A DNA stretch of 64,000 nucleotides, taken from Flagellimonas taeanensis (GTDB taxonomy: Bacteria; Bacteroidota; Bacteroidia; Flavobacteriales; Flavobacteriaceae). The stretch is taken from NCBI RefSeq assembly GCF_003584105.1, contig NZ_QXFO01000006.1, positions 235,235 through 299,234 on the forward strand, in the 5' to 3' direction. The notes below the pieces were generated by a model that was not told where the DNA came from, did not search any database, and saw only the letters and a program-made list of their open reading frames with translations. Shown here in pieces: positions 1-9,997 of the stretch (positions are counted from its first letter, which is position 1; the number at the start of each line of letters is the position of its first letter). The position numbers and the translations under genes are program-made.

Positions 1-726
1 GGAGAGTTTTCCACTAAACGGTGCATTGCCACAACCGTTCCAAGTGTTCAGGCCTATCTTGGTGCCATCGGCGGAATAATCGGATCCTTGGACCGGTGCT
101 GTTGTGGACACATAGACCTCAAACCAGGTATCCACCGATCCTTCACCCTGTACAGACATATCAACGGCATAGTTTTTACCGCCTTGTACCTCTATGGCCT
201 GAAAGAGGCCCTGTTGGTTCCAATCACTTGCCGTAATGGTAGCGGTGCCTGAACCGAAGGTCCAATTTGCCCCTGATGCACTTATGCTCAAAATGGTCCA
301 TTGGGCAATATCCTCATCGGTTTCAAACTTGCCCCCTACGACCAGGTTTCCTGCATTGGGGTCCGATTCCTCCACAACCAACTCTTGGGAACTGCTTATG
401 GTTGAACCTCCTCTGCCGATGGCAATGTGGGTAATGGTGTAGCTCCCCGCGTCAGGTAGAAAGATTTCCTCGGTGGATTTGCCCTGGAATATCCCCTCGC
501 CTATGTTCCATTTGGAGGCAATGACATTGGTGGTCTGTGCTTTCAGCACATATCTATTGGCTTGCCCCTCAACCGGGGTTATGGTAAAGGATGCATCCAC
601 ATGGGTATCGGTCAATCCATTATTCCCAAAAGAATCTTCTGGGGTACATGAGGTCAATGTAATCATGCCAAATATGACCAGAATGATCAATCTATACTTA
701 CTGGTTATTTTATATTTTAAACTCAT
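1..726 (-). CDS. PKD/lectin-like lipoprotein of a SusCD locus (3' end beyond window)
   Basis: The reading frame is open from an ATG at 724-726 to the left edge, about 242 residues, so the C-terminus is missing. The N-terminus has a lysine-rich start, a hydrophobic segment and a lipobox ending LTSC, so it is probably an SPII lipoprotein. Residues about 38-95 look like a PKD/Ig-like beta domain (SYTITHIAIGRGG). After that comes a jelly-roll-like stretch (VGGKFETDEDIAQWTI) typical of carbohydrate-binding modules. It follows the SusD gene by 23 bases on the same strand, so it is probably co-transcribed and surface-exposed, binding glycan alongside SusD. This is family-level inference; the catalytic part, if any, lies outside the window. 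Confidence 0.7.
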   Translation of the reverse strand, partial: MSLKYKITSKYRLIILVIFGMITLTSCTPEDSFGNNGLTDTHVDASFTITPVEGQANRYVLKAQTTNVIASKWNIGEGIFQGKSTEEIFLPDAGSYTITHIAIGRGGSTISSSQELVVEESDPNAGNLVVGGKFETDEDIAQWTILSISASGANWTFGSGTATITASDWNQQGLFQAIEVQGGKNYAVDMSVQGEGSVDTWFEVYVSTTAPVQGSDYSADGTKIGLNTWNGCGNAPFSGKLS

Positions 727-749
727 AATAGAATTCATTTAACTGTTGA

Positions 750-2261
750 TCAATAATTGGGATTTTGAACGATCAAAGTGTTTTCCATTTCCCGCAATGG
801 AATGGGGAGCACTTCGTTTTTACCTGCAACAAACCCTTTATCTGCCAAGGCAGTGGCAGCATTCCCTGTACGGACCAAATCGAACCATCGGTGTCCTTCC
901 CCGGCCAACTCGATCCGTCTTTCATTCCATATGGCCTGCATGGACACAGGAACCGAGGGCAAACCTACCCTGGCACGGACTGCATCCAATAGGGCCTGGG
1001 CCCTTGTCCCGGAACCACCCAAGGCTTCTGCCTCCAAGAGGTAGGTGTCCGCCAAACGAATCATGTAGACGTGTTGTTGATAGTTCAGTTCCTTCACACC
1101 ACCGCCCGTAGTTGCATCACTGTTCAGTGGCATGAACTTCTTCAAATAGTACCCTGTGTCCTGGTCACCTTTCAAGTATTCTATTTCCCCTGCCTCTTCA
1201 TATGCTTTCAAATTCGCTATGGTTTCATCAAACCTGGGGTCGTTCTCGATCACGGCATAGAACTCCTCGGTAAAGACATTGAAACTCCATCCCGGTGCAA
1301 AGTCCGGTGCGGTGGAAGTGGCGCTTCTTACATAACTACGAGGTCCCACCATGATATTGATACTGTTCCCCTCATCGGCACCTGAGCCCCAAAAACTCCA
1401 ATCCGCGTTACTCTGATTGGTATTGGTGGTCTCCAAAATGGATTCCGAATTGAACGTGTTGGAGAAATCCCATAGATCAGCAAAATCGTCCAACAAACGG
1501 TACCCATATTTGCTGGTACCTCCGGGTGTTCCATTTACTTCCGCCAGTTCTGCGGCCGCTTGACTGCTCTTGCCATTGTAGAGATATACCTTGCCCAACA
1601 AAGCCTGTGCCGCTCCTTTGGAGAAGCGTCCTGCCTCTGTGGAAAGGTTCACCATATCGGGAAGGCCGTTCTTTGCCTCTTCCAAATCGGTCTCGATCTG
1701 TGCATATACAGCTTCTTTTGAGGCTTGCTCCACATTGTATATGTCCGCGGTTGGAAGCGGTTCCACGATCAAGGGAATGTTGCCGAACATCCGTACCAGT
1801 TGAAAGTAAAAATAGGCCCTTAAGGCTTTGGCCTCTGCGGTAAACCTTGTCCTATTGCCTTCGCCCATAGGGATTTCGGGCAACTTTGACAACAAGACAT
1901 TGGCCCTGAATATCCCTTGAAAATAATCGTTCCAATAACTTGCCGGGATGTTGGACGCGGTTATGGTATAATGAGAAAAGGCATGGATCCCTGCGCCATC
2001 ATCGGGTCCTCCACCGCCAGCGTAGTGATCGTCGGATCCAGCGTTCATCATGGTGACCATATTCTCAAATCCTTTGGATTCCTTTCCCAAAACGTCGTAA
2101 ATGGCTATCAAACCGGAATAGGCTTGATTTTCGTTGCTATAATAGTTCTCTTCCAAATAGGTCCCTTTTGGTTCCACATCCAAAAACTCCTTGGTACAGG
2201 AAGTGAATGCCAAAACCAAGATTGAACCAAAAACCAGCTTATTTATGTTTCTCAGTTTCAT
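750..2261 (-). CDS. SusD/RagB-type outer-membrane nutrient-binding lipoprotein
   Basis: About 503 residues, the usual SusD length. I chose the ATG at 2259-2261 because it gives a signal peptide ending in a lipobox (LAFTSC, Cys22); a longer frame would run into the SusC coding end. The C-terminal signature with IWNERRIELAGEG followed by HRWFDLVRTG is the classic SusD pattern, and the middle is TPR-like helical. SusD proteins sit as a lid on the SusC transporter and capture oligosaccharide or another large nutrient at the cell surface. The gene starts 10 bases after the SusC stop, so they form one operon. The substrate cannot be read from the sequence. Confidence 0.95.
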   Translation of the reverse strand: MKLRNINKLVFGSILVLAFTSCTKEFLDVEPKGTYLEENYYSNENQAYSGLIAIYDVLGKESKGFENMVTMMNAGSDDHYAGGGGPDDGAGIHAFSHYTITASNIPASYWNDYFQGIFRANVLLSKLPEIPMGEGNRTRFTAEAKALRAYFYFQLVRMFGNIPLIVEPLPTADIYNVEQASKEAVYAQIETDLEEAKNGLPDMVNLSTEAGRFSKGAAQALLGKVYLYNGKSSQAAAELAEVNGTPGGTSKYGYRLLDDFADLWDFSNTFNSESILETTNTNQSNADWSFWGSGADEGNSINIMVGPRSYVRSATSTAPDFAPGWSFNVFTEEFYAVIENDPRFDETIANLKAYEEAGEIEYLKGDQDTGYYLKKFMPLNSDATTGGGVKELNYQQHVYMIRLADTYLLEAEALGGSGTRAQALLDAVRARVGLPSVPVSMQAIWNERRIELAGEGHRWFDLVRTGNAATALADKGFVAGKNEVLPIPLREMENTLIVQNPNY

Positions 2262-2271
2262 ACTCTTTTTT

Positions 2272-5200
2272 TTAGAATTGTAGATTAATGCCCAACATTC
2301 CAGACCTTGCCTGTGGGTAATAGCCACGGTCTATCCCAAATACATTGCCCCCTATTTCCGGGTCAAATCCTGTATATTTTGTAAAGGTGATGAGGTTTTC
2401 ACCTGTCACATATAACCGTATTTTGGAGATGCCCACCTTGCCCAGAACTTCTTGTGGCAGGGTGTACCCAAACTGTATGGTCTTGAACCTCAGGTAATCC
2501 CCATCTTCCAAATAGAAATCGGAGGGATTGGTAAAGTTCTTGTTGGTATCGTTGGTGGTGAGCCTTGGAAAGGAATTGGACGACCCCTCCCCGGACCATC
2601 TGCCCAAGGCCGAGGTCTGGAAATTGGCACTACCGATATCCAATCGTCGCAAGGCTTGGAAAATCTTGTTCCCCGCTGCTCCCTGTGCAAAGATGAGCAG
2701 GTCAAAATTCTTGTAGTTTAAATTGAGGTTGATACCGAAGGTCACTTTGGGGATGGAGCTTCCTATGAAATCCCTGTCATCATCTGTTATCGAACCATCG
2801 CCATTGACATCTTTCCACCTGAAATCACCAGGTCTGGCAATAGGTTGCATCGGTTCCCCATCAGAATTCACATAAGCATCTATCTCGGCTTGGTTCTGGA
2901 AGATCCCATCGGTCACAAATCCATAAAATGAATTGACAGGCTGCCCCACCTGGGTTCGGGTAATGGGAAAGGTACTGGCCTGCACTGTGGTGCCACCTGA
3001 TAAAAATTCGACGCCTTCCCCCAAAAAGGTGACCTTGTTGTCCACCGTGGACATATTGCCACTCAATGAAAATCTAAAATCCCCAAAGCTTCTGTTATAG
3101 CTCAACCCGAAATCCACTCCTTTGTTTTCCATATCGGCCACATTTCCAGCAGGGCTTCCTGTGGCACCGACATACCCTGGAAGGGGCACATCCCTTAAAA
3201 TGCCGGTTGTCTTTTTGTAATACCAATCAAAGGTCACACTCAATCCATTGAACAGGGTGGCATCCAATCCAATATTGGTCTGACTGGTCTCTTCCCATTT
3301 CAAATCAGGGTTTGCAGGTGCATCGGGACTGTTCCCTATGACCACAGATCCTGTGTTGCCCACAGCATAATTTCGGCCATCACCTATGGTGGAGAGGTAT
3401 TTGAAATCCCCGATTTGGTCACTGCCCGTGACCCCATAACTTCCACGGATCTTCAATTGGTTCACAATATCGTTCTCTGGCCAGAAGCTTTCCCTATCGG
3501 CTACCCAGCCCAATGAGAATGAAGGAAATACCCCAAATTTGTTGTTCGATCCGAACCTACTTGAACCATCCCTTCGTACAATACCCGTGAACAGGTATTT
3601 TTCCTTGTAGGCATAGTTTAATCTGGCAAAAAGCGAAGTAACCTTATGAACAACCCCTGTGTAGGCGCCTGCATTGATCTGCTCCGTGGGAATGTCAAAA
3701 TTGAAGGATGCATCCTTGTAATTGTTCACCGGGATATTGTTGTACGTTATGGACTGCCCTTCGGTGATATTGTCCACATATACCCCCTGGCCCAACAGGA
3801 CGGTAAAATCGTGTCCTCCAAGGGCCTTGTTGTAGGAAGCGGTATTTTCAATGTTCCAACCAAATCCTTTGTTGGTGTTCCTGCTCAGACTATTTTGTGA
3901 AGTCACAAAAGAAGAGGTCAAAAAAGCCACAGGGTTAAAGGATTGTCCACCCCAATAGGCCAACTTTCCACCAAAGGTGCTCCTTACCCTCAAATTCTCG
4001 ATAGGCTCTACCTCAACATAGGCATTGCCCACAAAGTTGTCCGACCAGCTATGGTTCCCCAACCTTGTCTTGGTGAAAGCCAAAGGATTGGTCATCTCTT
4101 GCCCTACCAAAGTGGAAATACCATAGGGAAAGCCATTCGGCGCCAAGATAAGGTCTGGCCGCAAACCTCCGGTCCCATCCACATAGGGAACCCCCGCCAA
4201 AACGGCGGGATCGGTCTCTATAGCCGGTGTTATGGGGTCCAAATTGACCGCTGAGGATAGTGGACCACCATAAAATGTGTTCCCATCAATAGCTGCATTT
4301 TTTTCATTGGAATACCCAAAGGTCTGGCCTACCCTGATGTAATCGTTGATTTGGTGTGTGGAATTCAACCGGAAATTTTTTCGGATATAGTGTGAGATAT
4401 CCGAAACCACGATACCCTCTTGGTCCAAGTATCCAAAAGATGCATAAAATGTAGACTTTTCACTTCCGCCACTTACACTGATCTCATGGTTCTCCCGTTT
4501 GGCACTATTGCTAAAAATCTGTTCCTGCCAATCTGTTCCCTTACCATAAGAATCTGGATTTGGGAAGAGGATATTTCCTCCCCCGGCCACAGAGGCCTCG
4601 TTTCGCAAGGTGGCATATTGGGTTGCATTGACCAGATCCAATTTTCTTGCTGGCGCCGACATGCCCGTGTATCCATTATAATTGATGGACAACTTGCCAG
4701 ATTTACCACTTTTGGTGGTAACAAGGATGACCCCTGCTGCTGCCCTCGATCCATAGATGGCTGCGGAGGCTGCATCCTTCAATACTTCAATGGAAGCAAT
4801 GTCGGATTGGTTAAGGTAGCCAATGCCCCCAGCATCCACAATTACACCATCAACTACCCAAAGAGGTTCATTATTGTTCAGGGTGGTGATTCCCCTGACA
4901 CGTATGGTAGATGCTGAACCAGGCTGCCCTGAATTTGCAGCAATGGTAATCCCTGAGGCCCTTCCTTGCAAGGATTGTTCCACACGGTTGATCGGCAAAT
5001 CCTGCAGATCACTTTCCTTGACCCCAGAAATTGCCCCGGTCACCACGCTCTTCTTTTGGGTGCCATACCCAACAACCACTATTTCCTCCAAAAGGCTCAC
5101 ATCGGATTGTAATGTGACCTCAATTTGGGTCCTACCTCCAATGGCCTCTTCCACTGGCTTGTAACCAATGTAGCTGAACACCAATGTTCCATCCAGTGGA

Positions 5201-5394
5201 ACATCAATTTCAAAATTCCCATCAAAATCCGTGGTGGTACCCTTGGATGTGTTTTTGAGAATAACCGATGCCCCTGGAAGCGGGACACCACTTTCATCCT
5301 TGACCATGCCCTTGACCGTTGTGTCCTGGGCCTGTACGAGCATGGTAAACAGTAAAGATAAAGCACATAATACATATGACTTTGTTAGCTTCAT
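2272..5394 (-). CDS. SusC/RagA-type TonB-dependent outer-membrane transporter
   Basis: 1040 residues. A signal peptide (about 1-23, ending VQAQ) is followed by a carboxypeptidase-D-regulatory-like beta domain (about 24-100, VKGMVKDESGVPLPGASV). Next come a TonB-box-like segment (EEIVVVGYGTQKKSVVTGAI), a plug domain (about 115-225, VRGITTLNNNEPLWVVDGV) and a long beta-barrel ending in a terminal phenylalanine (LGINLQF). It forms the outer-membrane channel for the SusD-bound substrate, driven by TonB-ExbBD. It is the first gene of the operon and is transcribed away from a propeller-type regulator. The direct repeats at 5487 and 5519 lie in its upstream region. Confidence 0.96.
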   Translation of the reverse strand: MKLTKSYVLCALSLLFTMLVQAQDTTVKGMVKDESGVPLPGASVILKNTSKGTTTDFDGNFEIDVPLDGTLVFSYIGYKPVEEAIGGRTQIEVTLQSDVSLLEEIVVVGYGTQKKSVVTGAISGVKESDLQDLPINRVEQSLQGRASGITIAANSGQPGSASTIRVRGITTLNNNEPLWVVDGVIVDAGGIGYLNQSDIASIEVLKDAASAAIYGSRAAAGVILVTTKSGKSGKLSINYNGYTGMSAPARKLDLVNATQYATLRNEASVAGGGNILFPNPDSYGKGTDWQEQIFSNSAKRENHEISVSGGSEKSTFYASFGYLDQEGIVVSDISHYIRKNFRLNSTHQINDYIRVGQTFGYSNEKNAAIDGNTFYGGPLSSAVNLDPITPAIETDPAVLAGVPYVDGTGGLRPDLILAPNGFPYGISTLVGQEMTNPLAFTKTRLGNHSWSDNFVGNAYVEVEPIENLRVRSTFGGKLAYWGGQSFNPVAFLTSSFVTSQNSLSRNTNKGFGWNIENTASYNKALGGHDFTVLLGQGVYVDNITEGQSITYNNIPVNNYKDASFNFDIPTEQINAGAYTGVVHKVTSLFARLNYAYKEKYLFTGIVRRDGSSRFGSNNKFGVFPSFSLGWVADRESFWPENDIVNQLKIRGSYGVTGSDQIGDFKYLSTIGDGRNYAVGNTGSVVIGNSPDAPANPDLKWEETSQTNIGLDATLFNGLSVTFDWYYKKTTGILRDVPLPGYVGATGSPAGNVADMENKGVDFGLSYNRSFGDFRFSLSGNMSTVDNKVTFLGEGVEFLSGGTTVQASTFPITRTQVGQPVNSFYGFVTDGIFQNQAEIDAYVNSDGEPMQPIARPGDFRWKDVNGDGSITDDDRDFIGSSIPKVTFGINLNLNYKNFDLLIFAQGAAGNKIFQALRRLDIGSANFQTSALGRWSGEGSSNSFPRLTTNDTNKNFTNPSDFYLEDGDYLRFKTIQFGYTLPQEVLGKVGISKIRLYVTGENLITFTKYTGFDPEIGGNVFGIDRGYYPQARSGMLGINLQF

Positions 5395-5486
5395 GTGTTG
5401 TTAGTTTAAGTTAATTATTGTTAAAAAAATGTGCATTTTGCAGCGATAATAGGTATGATTTTATCAATGTCACAATAAAACTCCCC

Positions 5487-5533
5487 TACAAAAACACATC
5501 AAGTCAAACATTTAATCTTACAAAAACACATCA
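5487..5533. promoter_or_regulatory. Tandem 15-bp direct repeat in the SusC/regulator divergent promoter
   Basis: The 15-mer TACAAAAACACATCA occurs exactly at 5487-5501 and again at 5519-5533. The spacing is 32 bases from start to start, close to three helical turns, so both copies face the same side of the DNA. The region around is very AT-rich. A likely role is an operator for the divergently encoded regulator, acting on the SusC operon. The repeat itself is seen directly; the binding protein is inferred. Confidence 0.6.
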
Positions 5534-5697
5534 GATAATATCATATTTATCTATATATCAATATTTTATATTAACATTAATACTTATCTTAGCTTATACT
5601 CATTTTGCAAAAAACACAACAAACCGATAAATTGCGCATCAGGCACTTAAACAAAGGCAATATGAGTAGTCACCAAGCGGTTTTCCTCCATTTGCAT

Positions 5698-8619
5698 ATG
5701 CTTTATACACTAGATTGGAGAATCAAGAAAGGCAGTGAAAGATTCGCATTCAAATGCCTCTTCACTTTTTTCATTTTTATGGAATGCCTTTCGCCACTGT
5801 ATGGTCAAATCAAGGGCATAGGACTGCCCAGCATCACCAATTATACAAAAACAACGTACCAGAGTGGCACACAAAATTGGGATATCGATCAGGACACCAA
5901 CGGCAATGTGTATTTTGCCAACAATAATGGCTTGTTGCAATTTGACGGTTCCACATGGCAGACCTATAAGATTCCCAACTCCAACAATGTCAGGTCCGTA
6001 AAGTTCGATCCCAAATCCGGGAGGGTCTATGTTGGGGCATACAATGAGTTTGGATATTTTGAATCTGACGAAAGTGGTACGCTCTCCTATGTTTCTTTGA
6101 TCCCAAAAATCGAGGATACCGCATTCAGATCGACTGATTTTATCTGGAAAATCCATCTTTTTGAGGACGAGGTCATCTTTCAGTCTTTTGGAGCTGCTTA
6201 TATCCTAAAAAATGACACCATAACCCCGTTACCTTCGAATGGCAGGTTTCAGTTTTCCTTTAAGGCTGCAGAAAAACTCTACTTTCAAGAGGTGACCAAG
6301 GGACTATTGGAGTATAGAAATGGTAGCTTGGTCCAATTACCGGGCACAACTGTGTTCAATGCCTATGAAATATGGGGGATTTTTTCCTTAGGGGCCAACA
6401 AACTGCTCATCGCAACGTTGGAGGCGGGTCTTTTCATCCATGATGGACAAGCTGTTTTTCCTTGGGACACCGAAGCCAACCAATTTATCAAAAACAACAG
6501 CTCTTTGGGAGGCGTAAAGGTCAACGACGATTTTTTTGTGCTGAACACGGTTCTGGGGGGTATCCTTATCTGCAACGCCGAAGGTGAGGTGGTACAGCAA
6601 ATTGACTTGAACAAGGGCCTGAAAAACAATACGGTCCTGAGTTCTTTCATTGATAGTTCGAACAATCTTTGGCTAGGCCTGGATAATGGGATTTCCTACC
6701 TGAACATCAATTCCCCTTTTACCTATTTTAGTTCCAGCCTCAATTTGAGCTCTGTCTATGCCACTGTTGTCCACAATGGACTTCTTTATGTGGCCACCAA
6801 CCAAGGGGTCTTCTACCATAAGTTAAACGCCTCTTTCAAAGATGATTCTTTTAATTTGGTCGAAGGGACTACTGCCCAATCATGGAATATACAGGTAATC
6901 GCGGACCAACTGATCTGCGCCAATAACAAAGGGGCGCTGGTCATCGATAAAGACAGGGTGGATCGGGTATTGGACCATACCGGTTATTTTGGGTTCAAGG
7001 AAATCCCTGGCCATCCCGATCATATCATTGGATCCCACTATGGGGGGTTCGCTCTTTTCAAGACAGGCCCCGAAGGTCTGGAATTTCAGAACAGGATTGT
7101 TGGATTCAATAATTCTTCCAAGGATTTTGAGTTGGACACTGATTATGTTTGGCTCCTACGCGATCAGTTTCTGTTCCAATTGGAATTCTCCGAAAATCTG
7201 AATGAATTTGCAACAAAGAACAAGTTCACTTCCTTGAATGGTAAAGGCTCAGGAATAAATACCCTTAAAAAAATTGACGACACCCTTTACTTCATTTCTG
7301 AAAACCACTTTTACACCTATTCCAAGGAGTTGGGTGTCTTTAAGGAAGATACGGCCTTGAGCGAATTGTTCAGTGATCTACCTATAATAAATTCAATTTA
7401 TAAAGATGCATACGGAAATCTATGGTACACCTACGGGCAATCCAATGGAATTGGTGTTCTGATGAAGTCGGAGGGACCTGGATATACCAATGTGCTAGAA
7501 CCCTTTTCCAACCTTTCAGGAAATCTTGTGTTCAATTATTTATCGGTCAACACCATTGACCCAAAAAATATATTCATAGGTCTGATCAATGGTCTGGCAC
7601 ATTATGATTCTCAGTTTTCCAGGGAAAATATGGTCCGCCCCAAAGCCTTTATCCGAAGCTTTTCCTATGGGGATAAAACCATTGTCCAAGGCAATCCACA
7701 ACATAAAAGCAAGGAGCATGAACTTCCTTATTCCGATAACAACGTAAGGTTCACTTTTTCATCCCCTGATTTTGAAAGCAGTGACAACATCCAATATTCC
7801 TACCAATTGGAACCTTTTGATAAAGAGTGGAGCAATTGGTCCAAACAGGCCCTAAAGGAATACACCAATCTCAAGGAAGGCACCTATACCATGAAAGTAA
7901 GGGAAAAGAACAGCTATGGTGTAGTGTCCGACCAAGCCTCACTGATTTTTACCATAAACCCTCCTTGGTACCGACATTACCTTGCCTATACTGCCTATGT
8001 TATGCTTGGCTGTTTAATTATTTATTTGATCAGGCTACAGGTCCAGGTCAAAATCAGGAAGAACAAATATTATGAGACCATTGAACAACGTAAATTGTAC
8101 CTGGAAAAGGAATCAAAAATCCGAATGGAACAGTACCGCTTGGAGAAAAAGATACAGAAACTCAACAGGGACAGGTTAAAGACCAAGATCTTGGCCAAGG
8201 ACAAAGAATTGGTGAACAACTCGCTCCAAGTGGTAAAAAAGAACAAGACCCTCAGCAACATTGTACAGAAACTAAAGGAAATGGATGTTGAGTCCATGAA
8301 CGAGGAAACCAAGTCCCAACTGACAACATTGAAAAAAAGTATAACAAAGGAAATCAGTGGCAATAGCTGGAAAGACCTGGAAAAGCACATCAAAAATGTA
8401 CATTTTGAGTTTTTGAAAAGGCTCAAGGAGAAATACCCCAATATTTCACCAAGGGAACTGGACCTCTCCACCTACTTGCTCATGAACATGTCCACCAAGG
8501 AAATAGCCGAAGTAATGAACATATCCAATGGAGGTGTGGAATTGGCCCGGTACCGGTTGAGAAAGAAACTTGGTCTGTCCAGAAAAGAAAATCTTACTGG
8601 TTTTTTGATGAACATCTGA
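5698..8619 (+). CDS. Membrane sensor-regulator: beta-propeller, Y_Y_Y domain, coiled coil, LuxR-type HTH
   Basis: About 973 residues from the ATG at 5698, chosen because it leaves a signal sequence (CLFTFFIF ... SPLYGQ); ATG 5662 and TTG 5605 are alternatives. The protein has many two-component-regulator propeller repeats (GNVYFANNNGLLQFDG, NNLWLGLDNGISYL). These are followed by a triple-tyrosine domain (YSYQLEPFDKEWSNW, nt about 7790-7920), one membrane helix (nt about 7980-8035) and a charged coiled coil. At the C-terminus is a LuxR/GerE-like helix-turn-helix (STKEIAEVMNISNGGVELAR). No kinase or receiver domain is visible. It probably senses a periplasmic ligand and acts directly on DNA, like SusR-type regulators. 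It is divergent from SusC, its likely target. Confidence 0.85.
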   Translation: MLYTLDWRIKKGSERFAFKCLFTFFIFMECLSPLYGQIKGIGLPSITNYTKTTYQSGTQNWDIDQDTNGNVYFANNNGLLQFDGSTWQTYKIPNSNNVRSVKFDPKSGRVYVGAYNEFGYFESDESGTLSYVSLIPKIEDTAFRSTDFIWKIHLFEDEVIFQSFGAAYILKNDTITPLPSNGRFQFSFKAAEKLYFQEVTKGLLEYRNGSLVQLPGTTVFNAYEIWGIFSLGANKLLIATLEAGLFIHDGQAVFPWDTEANQFIKNNSSLGGVKVNDDFFVLNTVLGGILICNAEGEVVQQIDLNKGLKNNTVLSSFIDSSNNLWLGLDNGISYLNINSPFTYFSSSLNLSSVYATVVHNGLLYVATNQGVFYHKLNASFKDDSFNLVEGTTAQSWNIQVIADQLICANNKGALVIDKDRVDRVLDHTGYFGFKEIPGHPDHIIGSHYGGFALFKTGPEGLEFQNRIVGFNNSSKDFELDTDYVWLLRDQFLFQLEFSENLNEFATKNKFTSLNGKGSGINTLKKIDDTLYFISENHFYTYSKELGVFKEDTALSELFSDLPIINSIYKDAYGNLWYTYGQSNGIGVLMKSEGPGYTNVLEPFSNLSGNLVFNYLSVNTIDPKNIFIGLINGLAHYDSQFSRENMVRPKAFIRSFSYGDKTIVQGNPQHKSKEHELPYSDNNVRFTFSSPDFESSDNIQYSYQLEPFDKEWSNWSKQALKEYTNLKEGTYTMKVREKNSYGVVSDQASLIFTINPPWYRHYLAYTAYVMLGCLIIYLIRLQVQVKIRKNKYYETIEQRKLYLEKESKIRMEQYRLEKKIQKLNRDRLKTKILAKDKELVNNSLQVVKKNKTLSNIVQKLKEMDVESMNEETKSQLTTLKKSITKEISGNSWKDLEKHIKNVHFEFLKRLKEKYPNISPRELDLSTYLLMNMSTKEIAEVMNISNGGVELARYRLRKKLGLSRKENLTGFLMNI

Positions 8620-8639
8620 CGGGTCTGGCCCCATTCAAC

Positions 8640-9668
8640 CTAGTTGAATTCTAAGTAGTATTCGAAGAAGGGCAATACTTGTTGTGGAATACGGCCATCT
8701 TTTGTGTAAATATTGTTCACATGCGTCCCAATGTATTCTTCTGCGAAATGGTCAATGCCCAAATTTTCCAATTTGAGGCTGAACATCTTACATTGCTGGG
8801 TGAACCGTTCCCCCGCATTCCGACCCCAATCCATTTTGATGGCCTTTAAACGTTTCAGGTTGTCGATATAGTTTTCAAGGTTGTAAAAAGGCATGTTGTC
8901 ATGCCACTTCTTAAGCGTTTCTTGATGGATGACCAATTCCCCATTCTGGTAACCAAATGGAAAATCACAATAAAAAGGAGGGTTATCTGGATTGGGTGAC
9001 CAGGAGCGTGCAAAGGCCATCATTACTTTGCCGAAGTATGTTTTTCCCAACGCTTCCAAAGTGGATGCTTCCGATATTTCCCTAAACGTATCACTATTGG
9101 GACCATATTCCCTAACAATGGCCAGGGCCCCTGGACTGATGGCATACACCGTATTGAAGACATCTGGATGTTTCATGGCAATGTTCAGGGCACCATACCC
9201 CCCCATGCTGTGTCCCGTTATTCCCCGGGCTTCCTTTTTGGCGATGGTCCTATAATTCTTGTCCATGTAGGTCACCAAATCCTGTACGGTAAAGTCCTCC
9301 CAATTTCCAAACACTCCCGAATTGGAATAGAAACTACCCTCATAAGTTGTCCTTTGATTGGGAATCACCAAAATAAAAGGTCGGATCCGTTTGGTCGCAA
9401 TGGCAAAATCCAAAATCTCCTTCATGGGCTCCAGCATGGTATGGTCACCATAAAATCCATGTAAAAAATAGATCACTGGATATGTTTTGGTCCCGTCCCC
9501 ATAATCCGGTGGCAGGTACACCCCTACTTTACGCGTTGGGTTCTCCCCAAAATCATTGACCAAATTCGCCGAGTAAATGGAATCGACCACTATAGTTCCC
9601 CCAACTGTTTGTGCATGGGTCAACTGAAGGGCAAAGAGAATAAAAGCTATATTCAAAAAAGTCTTCAT
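8640..9668 (-). CDS. Secreted Fes/esterase-D-type alpha/beta hydrolase
   Basis: 342 residues with a signal peptide ending THAQ (about residue 20). The alpha/beta-hydrolase fold is shown by PVIYFLHGFYGD (oxyanion region), the nucleophile elbow GHSMGG with Ser154, and a C-terminal region that should hold the Asp/His residues. The family contains enterochelin-esterase-like, feruloyl-esterase-like and S-formylglutathione hydrolase proteins, all cleaving esters. It lies 11 bases after the AtuA C-terminal-like gene and is the last gene of a five-gene minus-strand operon. It ends against the convergent regulator gene, with a small inverted repeat (8633-8649) at the junction. The substrate is unknown. 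Confidence 0.85.
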   Translation of the reverse strand: MKTFLNIAFILFALQLTHAQTVGGTIVVDSIYSANLVNDFGENPTRKVGVYLPPDYGDGTKTYPVIYFLHGFYGDHTMLEPMKEILDFAIATKRIRPFILVIPNQRTTYEGSFYSNSGVFGNWEDFTVQDLVTYMDKNYRTIAKKEARGITGHSMGGYGALNIAMKHPDVFNTVYAISPGALAIVREYGPNSDTFREISEASTLEALGKTYFGKVMMAFARSWSPNPDNPPFYCDFPFGYQNGELVIHQETLKKWHDNMPFYNLENYIDNLKRLKAIKMDWGRNAGERFTQQCKMFSLKLENLGIDHFAEEYIGTHVNNIYTKDGRIPQQVLPFFEYYLEFN

Positions 9669-9679
9669 CGATCTGGTTT

Positions 9680-9994
9680 TTAATTGTTCGTATCACCTAT
9701 GGGCATTTCCAACAAAATCGAGGATAATGTCTTGCCGTGTCTGTCCAATCGCAGTGAGCGGGTAACCCCTCCCCGCAAGGCTTTTTGCATAACAAAGTTC
9801 ATCGCTCCCAAAGTTGGGACCTCATATCGTCTTATTTCACCTTGGACGGTTTCCCCAAGAAACTTTTTCACTTTTGTGACGGTTACCTGCTCTTGCAGTA
9901 TGGAATAATTCTTTTCATCAAAGGCAATGACAGAGATATTTATGATATCCCCTTTATCGCCTGTACGTGAATGCGCTATCTCCTTTAGTTTCAT
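9680..9994 (-). CDS. AtuA-like ferredoxin-fold small protein
   Basis: 104 residues, no signal peptide. The N-terminal motif SRTGDKGDIINISVI matches the C-terminal domain found fused in acyclic-terpene-utilisation AtuA proteins; here it is a separate gene. The start codon ATG at 9992-9994 lies only 3 bases from the stop of the large AtuA gene. The split arrangement suggests that the two products form one complex equivalent to the fused protein. AtuA-family proteins are associated with terpenoid or branched acid catabolism, but the reaction is not biochemically settled. Function in this operon is inferred from its partners. Confidence 0.8.
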   Translation of the reverse strand: MKLKEIAHSRTGDKGDIINISVIAFDEKNYSILQEQVTVTKVKKFLGETVQGEIRRYEVPTLGAMNFVMQKALRGGVTRSLRLDRHGKTLSSILLEMPIGDTNN

Positions 9995-9997
9995 ATA

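Noticed and set aside
4420..4917. Long plus-strand frame (165 aa) inside the SusC gene
   Set aside because: It is the complement of the SusC plug region and has chance composition (Cys, Ile and Arg rich) with no domain.
8633..8649. Small inverted repeat ATTCAAC-CTA-GTTGAAT between convergent genes
   Set aside because: Only 7-bp arms, a 3-base loop and no T-run, and it overlaps the esterase stop codon; too weak to list as a terminator.
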